In this document: positions 16,172 through 23,036 of the stretch, in pieces | How the letters are laid out: each line of letters starts with the position of its first letter | Numbering within the stretch: position 1 is the stretch's first letter | DNA from: a virus | IMG/VR virus record: IMGVR_UViG_3300034198_005941 | Coordinates: 1 to 25,771 of that record | DNA: 25,771 nt | Reading direction: 5' to 3' (one strand) | Translations under genes and position numbers: made by a program | The notes under the pieces: model-generated | The model's input: the letters and a program-made list of their open reading frames with translations, nothing else | Database searches by the model: none | What the model was told of the DNA's origin: nothing

Positions 16172-16675
16172 TCAAACTCCTGTAGAACCCAAACCACCAT
16201 TCCTATCAGTTTTCAATGATGGTCGTGTCTTTGCTTCTTCAATTGTGTATTTGACTGATTTGACCAACTCTGCTTGTGCAATTCGTTCACCAATACGAAT
16301 GGTTCTACCAACTGATGATCTGTTATATATCAACACAAAAACCTCTTCTACATAATCAGAATCAATAACTGCTTCAGAGTTAGCTAGAATTAGTCCTTCT
16401 TTTAGAGACAGTCCTGACCTTGCATGTAGTCTAACTGAATATCCTTCTGGAATATCAAAAATCAATCCAGTTGGTACTAGAACTCTTTCATGAGCGTTAA
16501 TAAAGACTGTACCGTTTGGTGTTGGTCGTGTAAAGAGTTTATTTGTATCATTATAACCTTTATAATCATGCTTTCCATGACCTTGAAATGCAATGTCAAA
16601 GCAAGCAGCTTGTTTTGTAGCAAAGGTAGGTAGAATCACATCAGGATGGGTCTTGTGAATTTTCAATGTAGCCAT
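16172..16675 (-). CDS. dut: dUTPase (trimeric dUTP diphosphatase)
   Basis: 167 residues carrying the five dUTPase motifs in order: motif 1 AACFDIAF (23-30), motif 2 HARSGLS (84-90), motif 3 with VIDSDY (catalytic D105), motif 4 RIGERIAQAEL (126-136) and the glycine-rich motif 5 RNGGLGSTG near the C-terminus. It hydrolyses dUTP to dUMP and pyrophosphate, limiting uracil in DNA and feeding dTMP synthesis. An insert near 33-55 makes it slightly longer than bacterial enzymes. GGAG lies eight bases upstream. Its place between virion genes is unusual for an early metabolic enzyme. Confidence 0.97.
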   Translation of the reverse strand: MATLKIHKTHPDVILPTFATKQAACFDIAFQGHGKHDYKGYNDTNKLFTRPTPNGTVFINAHERVLVPTGLIFDIPEGYSVRLHARSGLSLKEGLILANSEAVIDSDYVEEVFVLIYNRSSVGRTIRIGERIAQAELVKSVKYTIEEAKTRPSLKTDRNGGLGSTGV

Positions 16676-16690
16676 AATATATCTCCGTTC

Positions 16691-16861
16691 TTACTTCTTA
16701 TCTTTTTTATCTTTCTTTTCTTTAAATACTGGCTGACCATCTTTCCATTCAACGTCAGCAGTATTCTTTGGTAGTTCAATATTACTCAAGTCAATTTTAG
16801 GTAGAGCATTTTTTATATTAATAAAAGCCGAAGAAAGTTTTGCTTTCAACTTCTCTAACAT
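16691..16861 (-). CDS. Small lysine-tailed hypothetical protein (56 aa)
   Basis: A 56-residue reading frame fills the gap between the structural protein and dUTPase genes. AAAGGAG lies seven bases before the ATG, the spacing to both neighbours is 12-15 bases, and the frame closes with TAA. The protein starts MLEKLKAKLSS, has a central VEWKDGQPVFK, and ends in a run of K and D (EKKDKKDKK). No family is recognised. The basic tail suggests nucleic-acid or protein binding (inference). The excellent ribosome binding site is the main reason to accept it. Confidence 0.72.
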   Translation of the reverse strand: MLEKLKAKLSSAFINIKNALPKIDLSNIELPKNTADVEWKDGQPVFKEKKDKKDKK

Positions 16862-16873
16862 TTTAGTCTCCTT

Positions 16874-18181
16874 TTATCTAGATATTTCTTCCCAATCCAT
16901 TGAAGCAAGGATCTTAGCAGATGCATTATCAGCTGCTGTGACAAGAGTAAGTTCAAATGGAGTCGAAGTTATTGAATTACGTTCTAATTGAAATTTAAAT
17001 AGAGCTTCTTTAAGAATATCTGTAGGGTTTGAACCTTGAGCAGATCCATTAAGAAATCCAGATGCTAGTGATCTACCACCTGAAAAGCTTGTTCCTGATA
17101 TATTATATTCAACAGAAGAATCTGTACCTGCGCTTACCCATGACCCACCTGTTGTTGTTCCAGAAGCTATAACTTTCCAATTATAGTATGTGTTATTTGT
17201 TATTCCTAATATAGACAATGCAGTAAGAATTACAATTGCATCAAGTTTGTTTGGTGATGTTTTCAATCTGATAGAAATTACAGGATAATAAGTTCCAGCA
17301 GTTGCAAGATTTGTTGGACTTGTAATTGGTGTTTCTACTGCTTGTTGTGAACCTCTAAGTTCGTAACCACCTTCAGAAATAACAGTTGAGCATACTTGTT
17401 TCATCAAACTTGTGTTACCAGTAGTTCCTGTATTCGTTATTTCATATCTCAGTGGAAGAGATGCAGTTGTGATATATGTTGATGTAATATAGTTAGCATG
17501 ATGAAAAGAATGACAGTGTATGATTTGACCATCAATAACAAATCCACATCTTACAGAGCCAAGTCCCAACCATTCTAAATCAATATGTTGAATTTGTGCT
17601 TTAGATATATCTAGTGTTTTTCTTGATGGACCAGTACCATCAAGTGGATCTATATTCCAATCAGATTGAGCAACACGAGTTTCTGTCATAGTGCCTGTAA
17701 CAGAAGTTCTTTCTACAAGAGATAATGTATTGTCACTTAACTCAAGATATATTCCATTGTTTGCTCCATAATAACCAACTCTCTGTCTAAGATTTGTTTG
17801 TCCTGGTGCCATTACAAATGTGTTGAGAACTGATAAACTTTTTCCTGGCTGATAAGCAAATACTTTTGTTGTTTCTCTAATTATTTCAGCATTGTTGGCT
17901 GTAGATACTGATAAATTAATCAAACCTTCATTAGAAGAAAATGTGATTGTTGTGTTGCTTGTATTTGAAGAAATCCAAAGACCATTGTCTCTATATCTAT
18001 GTGAAGAATCAAAAAGAGTCAAAGGTGTAGACACTCTTGCTCTACCAAAAGCGTCTACTGCCATACCAGAAGGATTAGCAGGACCAACAAGATTGCCATA
18101 TTGGTCAGAGAGCATTACAACTTCAAATATAGTAGTTTCTTGTGGTAAATATTGATGTGTATCTTTTCTAAACTGTGCCAT
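16874..18181 (-). CDS. Virion structural protein of the marine-phage type
   Basis: 435 residues, rich in S, T, N and beta-strand, with no enzyme motif. VDAFGRARVSTPLTLFDSSH (about 42-61) and the block SDWNIDPLDGTGPSRKTLD followed by FVIDGQIIHCHSFHHAN match sequences that recur in proteins of aquatic T4-like phages annotated as structural, probably surface or appendage components. Which part of the virion it forms is not known. The start overlaps the RegA stop by one base (TAATG). A late-promoter-like ACTAAATA lies 34-41 bases upstream inside regA, which would suit late expression. Confidence 0.82.
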   Translation of the reverse strand: MAQFRKDTHQYLPQETTIFEVVMLSDQYGNLVGPANPSGMAVDAFGRARVSTPLTLFDSSHRYRDNGLWISSNTSNTTITFSSNEGLINLSVSTANNAEIIRETTKVFAYQPGKSLSVLNTFVMAPGQTNLRQRVGYYGANNGIYLELSDNTLSLVERTSVTGTMTETRVAQSDWNIDPLDGTGPSRKTLDISKAQIQHIDLEWLGLGSVRCGFVIDGQIIHCHSFHHANYITSTYITTASLPLRYEITNTGTTGNTSLMKQVCSTVISEGGYELRGSQQAVETPITSPTNLATAGTYYPVISIRLKTSPNKLDAIVILTALSILGITNNTYYNWKVIASGTTTGGSWVSAGTDSSVEYNISGTSFSGGRSLASGFLNGSAQGSNPTDILKEALFKFQLERNSITSTPFELTLVTAADNASAKILASMDWEEISR

Positions 18182-18588
18182 TATGGTTCTCTTTGTTTTG
18201 ACTTGCCTATAGTATATTTAGTGACTAGAGACCATTCTGGTTTTTCTTTATGCGAAATAATTTTTACTTGACTAATAGGAGCAACTGGAGATTTGCTTTT
18301 TTCTTCATCTACTAAATCAAGAAGTTCCCAATCATGAAGAAGATTGGCAATTGTATTACGTCGTCCTTTGTCCTCTTCAGAAAAATCAGATCGTTTACCA
18401 TCTAACAAAAACATTTCTTTAAAGTGAACAATGTAATATTTTCCTTGTTTATGTAAAATGTGACAAGATTGATATAATGTCTTGTCTTTTCTTGAGGCAA
18501 CACCAATTCTAGACAATGTTTCTCTGACTTTTAGAAAATCATCTTTTTCATTTAATCTCACCTCTATCAGATCGCTTATGTTTAGCAT
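18181..18588 (-). CDS. regA: RegA translational repressor of early genes
   Basis: 135 residues (T4 RegA is 122). DDFLKVRETLSRIGVASRKDKTLYQSC, HILHKQGKYYIVHFKEMF, then LLHDWELLDLV and a late KYTIG follow T4 RegA closely from memory. RegA binds early mRNAs near the start codon and blocks ribosome loading, including its own message and those of genes 44, 45 and 62. The start has AAGGTGG five bases upstream and overlaps the gp62 gene by 41 bases. The order 45-44-62-regA is that of T4. Confidence 0.97.
   Translation of the reverse strand: MLNISDLIEVRLNEKDDFLKVRETLSRIGVASRKDKTLYQSCHILHKQGKYYIVHFKEMFLLDGKRSDFSEEDKGRRNTIANLLHDWELLDLVDEEKSKSPVAPISQVKIISHKEKPEWSLVTKYTIGKSKQREP
18215..18222 (-). promoter_or_regulatory. 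Possible late promoter inside regA
   Basis: The minus strand reads ACTAAATA, six of eight matches to the T4 late element TATAAATA. It lies 34-41 bases before the start of the virion protein gene. Useful because a structural gene follows an early gene without a gap, but AT-rich coding sequence can give such matches by chance. Confidence 0.3.
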
Positions 18589-18967
18589 TCAATCCACCTT
18601 TATCTAATTTTTTCTTAATTTCAGCAATCTGGTCATCAGATAAAACTGTCAAGGCTTCTTTGGCTTTCTCGTTAGAGTATTTGAAATATTCTTTTACAGC
18701 CTCAAGATTTTCTACAGTCTCTCTCTTATGCCACTTCTGAAAGGGTCTCTTATAGGACCTTATACTATTTAGATAATAATCATATTGTAGTTTTCTGTCA
18801 ATATTTGGTGCAAGATTCATGGCATTGGCTTGCATAATGCAGTCATAATGAAAGCTTAAAGCACGATTGACAACGAAAGGGACATAATCCCTCTCATTGT
18901 CAGTAGAAATGACTGGCTTCTTAGTTTGAAGAATAGATGGTATAATTTCTTTGAATAGATCAGTCAC
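18548..18967 (-). CDS. 62: Clamp loader small subunit (gp62-like), GTG start
   Basis: 139 residues. The core DYVPFVVNRALSFHYDCIMQ, then ANAMN and YKRPFQKWHKRE, corresponds to the gp62 pattern (T4: YSKFMVENALSQFPEC...YAMN...GKRYGKWAK). The C-terminal helix ALTVLSDDQIAEIKKKL also fits. With gp44 it loads the gp45 clamp onto DNA. No ATG is available near the natural N-terminus. I chose GTG at 18967, giving VTDLFKEIIPSI, with GGAAC ten bases upstream; the frame is open further to a TTG at 19030 but lacks a ribosome binding site there. It overlaps the chimeric ORF by eight bases and regA by 41. Confidence 0.88.
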   Translation of the reverse strand: MTDLFKEIIPSILQTKKPVISTDNERDYVPFVVNRALSFHYDCIMQANAMNLAPNIDRKLQYDYYLNSIRSYKRPFQKWHKRETVENLEAVKEYFKYSNEKAKEALTVLSDDQIAEIKKKLDKGGLNAKHKRSDRGEIK

Positions 18968-19193
18968 TGAATGATGTTCCTTTAGCTTTGTTAATCCGAT
19001 CTTCTGCGATTGAAAAATACTTAGAATCAACTTCTATGCCAACAAAATTTCGTTTTGTATTTACTTCATAACTCATTCCTCTAAACAATTCGGTTATTAA
19101 CTTTTCGCCCAACATACCTTTTGATTTATTGTTCAGCCACACATATCCCTGAAGTGGAGTATTTTTCCATGGATCAAATATATTTATCGACAT
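18960..19193 (-). CDS. Chimeric small ORF: endonuclease-like N-terminus joined to a DNA-methylase-like C-terminus
   Basis: 77 residues with an intact frame, GGAG seven bases before the ATG and a position between genes 44 and 62. Residues 1-47 (FDPWKNTPLQGYVWLNN, KGMLGEKLITELF) look like the start of a phage restriction-endonuclease-like protein. Residues 48-77 (NFVGIEVDSKYFSIAEDRI) are the characteristic last strand and helix of N6/N4 DNA methyltransferases. Neither catalytic domain is present. The simplest reading is an in-frame deletion that fused two former neighbours and left a translated remnant, perhaps kept because gp62 translation is coupled to it. It could also be a small gene with a new role. 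Confidence 0.65.
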   Translation of the reverse strand: MSINIFDPWKNTPLQGYVWLNNKSKGMLGEKLITELFRGMSYEVNTKRNFVGIEVDSKYFSIAEDRINKAKGTSFSD

Positions 19194-19205
19194 GACAAAT
19201 CTCCA

Positions 19206-20144
19206 TCATTTCACTTCACAGTCAACCATGATCTCTGTTAAACATGCTACCAGATTAATCTCTTGATCTGGCACAAAAGCACTTTGATATTGATATTTGG
19301 CTATGATGACAACGGCTTGTGGTATGCTTTCTGGCTTCATATATTCATAAAGACCATCATAAATCTTTCTGTAGATTCTAGCTGTGTCAATATCAGAATT
19401 TGTCACAACCCATTTACGCATCTCTCCGAAGTTCTTTTCTTTAAGATACTTAATGAGTTCCGTCATGTTCTTAAGATCGGAAACTTGACTCAGAACAGAT
19501 GCATCAATATTACCAGAACTTGAGTACCTTTGCAACTCATTTAATGTACGCCGATAATCAGGAAAAAACTTCTCTACCACTTTAGCAACAACTGCCTTGT
19601 CAAATGTAACATTTTCTTTAGTCAAAATGTCACACAGTCTCTTAAAGAATTGTGCAGCCATCTTGGGCTTTTCGCCATTGACCAAAGTAAAGTCAATGAC
19701 CGAACATCTAGAATGAATCGCATCAATCAACTTAGACTTAAAGTTACAGGTAAAGATAAACGAACAGTTGGAAGAAAACTCTTCAATAGCACCACGCAAG
19801 GCTGCTTGTGCTTCTGGTGTAATATAATCAGCTTCATCTAGAATGATAACTTTTTGACTTCCACCAAATGACATGGTAGAAGCATAACCACGAATCTTTG
19901 TTCTGAGTGTATCAATACCTCGTTCTTCAGATGAGTTGATGAAAATATAGTCTAATCCAATCTCTTCACACATAGCAATAGCAGCCGTGGTTTTACCCAC
20001 GCCTGCTGTGCCGGTCAACATGAGATTTGGAATAGTCTTGTTATTTACATACTCTTGAAAAACTTTCTTTAGTCTATCTGGTAAGATACAGTCTGCGACT
20101 TTCTTTGGTCTGTTTTTTTCAGTCCAGAGAAATTCTTTAGACAT
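19206..20144 (-). CDS. 44: Clamp loader large subunit (gp44-like AAA+ ATPase)
   Basis: 312 residues, close to T4 gp44 (319). Walker A GTAGVGKT is at 45-52, Walker B ILDEAD at 101-106, the sensor-1 region FTCNFK at 131-136, and the SRC motif with its arginine finger at 145-147. These are the features of the replication factor C/gp44 family. The ATPase opens and closes the gp45 clamp at primer-template junctions together with gp62. GGAGG lies eight to nine bases upstream. It starts eight bases inside the end of the DsbA-like gene. Confidence 0.98.
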   Translation of the reverse strand: MSKEFLWTEKNRPKKVADCILPDRLKKVFQEYVNNKTIPNLMLTGTAGVGKTTAAIAMCEEIGLDYIFINSSEERGIDTLRTKIRGYASTMSFGGSQKVIILDEADYITPEAQAALRGAIEEFSSNCSFIFTCNFKSKLIDAIHSRCSVIDFTLVNGEKPKMAAQFFKRLCDILTKENVTFDKAVVAKVVEKFFPDYRRTLNELQRYSSSGNIDASVLSQVSDLKNMTELIKYLKEKNFGEMRKWVVTNSDIDTARIYRKIYDGLYEYMKPESIPQAVVIIAKYQYQSAFVPDQEINLVACLTEIMVDCEVK

Positions 20145-20439
20145 TCTTACTACCTCCGTTGATCACGATTGTATAGAATTCTTCAAATGTACGATTTTCT
20201 TCTGATTCGGCATTAAAGTTGGCTTTGTGATGTGTCTTGCCAAGTTTGCGAATTAGCTTCTTATCAAGACCCAACTTTTCTACGGCTTTTTCAATTGCTT
20301 CTTTTTGAAGTTCTCGTTCGGCTGCAACCCGTGTCAAGGAATCATCTAGCTCCTTGACAACACCCTTGAGATACTCTTTGTCCGCTTGTGACAAAGAATT
20401 AACAGAGACAAATTGCTTGTTATGACCAATTAGCGACAT
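20137..20439 (-). CDS. Late-transcription dsDNA-binding protein, DsbA-like
   Basis: 100 residues, mostly helical and charged. The second half, EKLGLDKKLIRKLGKTHHK followed by NAESEENRTFEEFYTIV, lines up with the C-terminal half of T4 DsbA as I remember it (DELGVDGKMFNRL..., YHKDN, FEAETEEVVELYDTVF). DsbA binds double-stranded DNA near late promoters. T4 has a different gene (rpbA) at this place between 45 and 44, so RpbA-like is the alternative. I chose ATG 20439, overlapping the gp45 stop as TGATG with GGAG eight bases upstream; GTG 20442 is possible. Confidence 0.75.
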   Translation of the reverse strand: MSLIGHNKQFVSVNSLSQADKEYLKGVVKELDDSLTRVAAERELQKEAIEKAVEKLGLDKKLIRKLGKTHHKANFNAESEENRTFEEFYTIVINGGSKNV

Positions 20440-21092
20440 CACTTAGACTCCACAACAATGAAATACTTCAAGTTCTTTGTCTTAGATACAAATGTAGCAA
20501 ACTTACCTAGCTTTACCTCAACAGAATAATCATCAGGAATCATCTTGATGTTTTCTGTCTTGAATGTAGCAATCATATCTTCACCAGCATGATCACCAAT
20601 TCGGATTGATGCATAGTTGGACAGATTGTTAGCCTTATCATGCACCATAACACTCAACTCACCAGACTTTACAACAAAAGAAAGATGTGGCAAGTTATTC
20701 ATAGATGCAAGCCGAAGGAGACGATTGACAATCGTTTGTGATAGATCAAACTTAACTTCTGGATCAGTAAGTACCAATTCTTTGTTTGGTGGTGAAATGA
20801 TCAATTCTGGATTACATGAACTGTACTTGACAGTCATCATATCATCTTTCATCATGACAAGATTATCTGAAAAGTCCATATCAGGTGCATTCAATGCTAG
20901 TGTGTTTCCCAGAAACTGATTTAGATCATAGATACCAAACTGACATGGGAAAGTATCTTCAAGTGTTGCTTCAACCAAAACACTCTTTTCTGGCGACATT
21001 GTACGCTGTGTTGCACCAGACCGAATAACGACACCGGAATTAATTGAAGCAAAGTTCTTTAGAACAGTTAGTGTTTGTTCCGAAAGTTTCAT
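20439..21092 (-). CDS. 45: Sliding clamp (gp45-like)
   Basis: 217 residues (T4 gp45 is 228). The start MKLSEQTLTVLKNFASINSG is nearly that of T4 (MKLSKDTTALLKNFATINSG), and IYDLNQFLG, VNRLLRLA and late strands with IRIGDHAGED also correspond. It forms a trimeric ring that tethers gp43 to DNA and, in T4, activates late transcription with gp33 and gp55. This connects directly with the late promoter seen before hsp20. AAGGATG precedes the ATG by about ten bases. Confidence 0.97.
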   Translation of the reverse strand: MKLSEQTLTVLKNFASINSGVVIRSGATQRTMSPEKSVLVEATLEDTFPCQFGIYDLNQFLGNTLALNAPDMDFSDNLVMMKDDMMTVKYSSCNPELIISPPNKELVLTDPEVKFDLSQTIVNRLLRLASMNNLPHLSFVVKSGELSVMVHDKANNLSNYASIRIGDHAGEDMIATFKTENIKMIPDDYSVEVKLGKFATFVSKTKNLKYFIVVESK

Positions 21093-21114
21093 TACAAATC
21101 ATCCTTTCTCAAGT

Positions 21115-21756
21115 TTAAGCAGATAGAGGCATATTAACAGGACCATGAAAAATGTCAAGCATATGTTTTGTCATAGCTTCTAATTGTACCTTAGAACCAT
21201 CATTGTTGATCACATAGTCAAATATGGTACCAATCCATGCCCATTCAGAAACATGGACATTAGGATATTTTGAGTACATGTGGTACTTTTCATTTACATT
21301 GTGATCATACGCTGTCTGATACCACTCTGGATCAGGACCACGAACCACACGAACAATGAATCCACCAGATTCACGAATAAAGTTTATTTCATTAGGAAAT
21401 CTTACATCAGTTATAACAACATTCTTTTCATTTTGAATCCTTTTCTCTAGAGAATGAATCCAAAAATCTTGATGGAATACATCACGTCCAGCTTCTGTTC
21501 CCATCTTCTGAAGAATCATTCTTGGGGTAACATCTTCACCAAACCGAGCACTCCAGAAGAGATCAATCTTTTCACGAAACTCACGGCTTTCATCTGTATC
21601 ACCTTCAAGTAATTCACGAGACCAACCAAACATAATAGATACAGTATCTTTTAGTGTGTCAGCAAACGCAAACTTCTTGAAAGAATATTTGTCAGCAAGG
21701 ACATCACCAACTGATCCCTTGCCTGACCCTGCAAAACCCACTAGACCTATGTTCAT
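21115..21756 (-). CDS. 1: Deoxynucleoside monophosphate kinase (gp1-like)
   Basis: 213 residues. The P-loop GFAGSGKGSV is at 7-16. FADTLKDTVSIMFGW, then ARFGEDVTPRMILQKMGTE and VVITDVRFPNE, are characteristic of the phage dNMP kinase family related to T4 gp1. It phosphorylates dNMPs (in T4 dTMP, dGMP and hm-dCMP) to dNDPs for DNA synthesis. The substrate range here cannot be read from sequence. The stop of the upstream glycosyltransferase gene abuts the start (TAAATG). Confidence 0.94.
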   Translation of the reverse strand: MNIGLVGFAGSGKGSVGDVLADKYSFKKFAFADTLKDTVSIMFGWSRELLEGDTDESREFREKIDLFWSARFGEDVTPRMILQKMGTEAGRDVFHQDFWIHSLEKRIQNEKNVVITDVRFPNEINFIRESGGFIVRVVRGPDPEWYQTAYDHNVNEKYHMYSKYPNVHVSEWAWIGTIFDYVINNDGSKVQLEAMTKHMLDIFHGPVNMPLSA

Positions 21757-22575
21757 TTATAGATTCCCTGTTAGTGCGGCGATCTTAGGTAAATCTCCAG
21801 AGAATGCATATGTGCCGACATGTTGCGTTTTCATCCAAGGACATAACCATATTTTTCCACCAATATTCCTAAAATACTGACAGAACATATAGTCCTCTGA
21901 AAGATATCTATGACTATCAGGGTCAATCACTGTATCAAAGTATGCATGAATGTACCGTGAACCGTCAAAGTTTGCTTGACCAACATGATCAGGCTTATAG
22001 TTCAAGTGTGGATATTCTGTTTTGAACTTATCAAACACTTCTCTCTTGACCATCATGAAACCTGTACCAATTTCCATAACTTCAAGAGGTTCTGTCACAT
22101 TAAATTGCTTTGTACCTGGCACTGCATTAAACACATACTCACCAGTTACACTTTGCAATTCAGCAGGATCAAATTTACTTTCGTCAAATGTAGGATTTTT
22201 GATAAGATTCTTTGATGCTGTCCATACTGCTTTCCAGTTGATGGATTTCTTAGGATATGGACCACCGATAACATCTTTGTCAAGTGCTGCTAGAGCAATA
22301 ACATCCATTGGATCAAAAAGAATATCTGAGTCAATGAATAATAAGTGTGTCATACCTGATCTGAGAAATTCATCAACCAAATAGTTGCGAGCACGTGTAA
22401 TCAAACTTTCGTTGAACAAAAATGAAAAACGGCACTCTATACCATACTTCATACATAGACCTTGAAGATCAAGACATGCTTTCATGTAAAGACCGTTACA
22501 GTTACCGCCATACATTGGCGTTGCAACGAATAATTTGACTTTACGCAATTCTTCAACTTTAATAGATAATTCCAT
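21757..22575 (-). CDS. GT-A glycosyltransferase-like protein
   Basis: 272 residues. LFVATPMYGGNCNGLYM (15-31), a helix with ESLITRARNYLVDEFL, LLFIDSDILFDP (D82, D84) and GGPYPKKSINW follow the pattern of a glycosyltransferase-like family common in marine T4-like phages. The DxD and the late SEDYMFCQYFRNIGG support a GT-A fold. Donor and target are unknown. It lies outside the glycan island, directly before dNMP kinase in the replication block, so it may act early, for example on DNA bases or host surface (speculative). GGAG lies seven bases upstream. Confidence 0.82.
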   Translation of the reverse strand: MELSIKVEELRKVKLFVATPMYGGNCNGLYMKACLDLQGLCMKYGIECRFSFLFNESLITRARNYLVDEFLRSGMTHLLFIDSDILFDPMDVIALAALDKDVIGGPYPKKSINWKAVWTASKNLIKNPTFDESKFDPAELQSVTGEYVFNAVPGTKQFNVTEPLEVMEIGTGFMMVKREVFDKFKTEYPHLNYKPDHVGQANFDGSRYIHAYFDTVIDPDSHRYLSEDYMFCQYFRNIGGKIWLCPWMKTQHVGTYAFSGDLPKIAALTGNL

Positions 22576-22599
22576 ATGTGGACTCCATAATATGTTTCA

Positions 22600-22611
22600 G
22601 TGCTATAGCAC
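22600..22611. other. 12-bp perfect palindrome GTGCTATAGCAC
   Basis: A perfect 12-bp palindrome 25 bases before the glycosyltransferase ATG, in the 124-base spacer after the winged-helix gene terminator. It contains TGCTATAGC, a weak extended -10-like element without a convincing -35. An operator for a dimeric regulator is possible. The rest of the spacer is AT-rich and shows nothing else. Confidence 0.4.
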
Positions 22612-22649
22612 ACGACAGAAATATATATAACACTTTGGATGCCGAATAT

Positions 22650-22680
22650 AAAAAAAAAGGAGGAAGCATTGCTTCCCCCT
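22650..22680 (-). terminator. Rho-independent terminator after the winged-helix gene
   Basis: On the minus strand GGGGGAAGC and GCTTCCTCC form a 9-bp stem (one G-U pair) around AAT, followed by nine T. It lies about 20 bases after the stop of the winged-helix gene and should end that transcript. Confidence 0.92.
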
Positions 22681-22699
22681 CTGTGTAAAAGTAGCACTA

Positions 22700-22927
22700 T
22701 CAGGCTGCTCGGATATTACCTGCAAACCGATAGAACATTGTCCTCTTACCATCTACCTTGCGATAATTGCTGTAGATTTGACGACCTTCAATATTACGAA
22801 GGTCGCTCACTCGCTTATATACGTTTGACAAAGGCACTTCAGCCATTTCAGCAAGGTGTGCTGGCGTAATGCCTGTACCCTTAGTATTACGGCGAAGATG
22901 CTTTGCAACACGAGTTAGCTGGGACAT
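22700..22927 (-). CDS. Small winged-helix DNA-binding protein
   Basis: 75 residues. ITPAHLAEMAEVPLSNVYKR (about 20-39) is a helix-turn-helix, followed by VSDLRNIEGRQIYSNYRKVD and KRTMFYRFA, which read as the wing. It likely binds DNA and regulates transcription; its target is unknown. I chose ATG 22927 with AAAGGAG eight bases upstream; an in-frame start at 22963 lies in the structured leader. It is followed by a strong terminator and preceded by a leader with interleaved inverted repeats, so it may be separately controlled. Confidence 0.87.
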   Translation of the reverse strand: MSQLTRVAKHLRRNTKGTGITPAHLAEMAEVPLSNVYKRVSDLRNIEGRQIYSNYRKVDGKRTMFYRFAGNIRAA

Positions 22928-22948
22928 ATAGTTCTCCTTTACGAAAAT

Positions 22949-23001
22949 GGGCATCTCTTTCACTTATATGTATCCGTCAACCGATGCCCTTTAGTGGACG
23001 G
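22949..23001 (-). promoter_or_regulatory. Leader with interleaved inverted repeats (possible pseudoknot or switch)
   Basis: On the minus strand the order is CCGTC (23001-22997), GGGCATC (22989-22983), GACGG (22978-22974), GATGCCC (22955-22949). The first pairs with the third and the second with the fourth. The helices interleave, so they form either an H-type pseudoknot or mutually exclusive structures, 20-odd bases before the winged-helix ATG. Confidence 0.5.
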
Positions 23002-23011
23002 TACCTCGTTA

Positions 23012-23031
23012 GGCAGGATGTTACTCCTGCC
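23012..23031 (-). other. Hairpin after the AAA+ ATPase gene
   Basis: GGCAGGA and TCCTGCC form a perfect 7-bp stem around GTAACA, five bases after the ATPase stop. There is no T run after it, so it is not a canonical intrinsic terminator. It may stabilise the 3' end or pause polymerase. Confidence 0.6.
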
Positions 23032-23036
23032 AATTC

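Noticed and set aside
22022-22384. 120-codon plus-strand open frame
   Set aside because: Antisense shadow of the GT-A glycosyltransferase gene, without ribosome binding site or domain.
23012-23031. Hairpin after the AAA+ gene as an intrinsic terminator
   Set aside because: The stem is perfect but no T run follows, so termination cannot be claimed.
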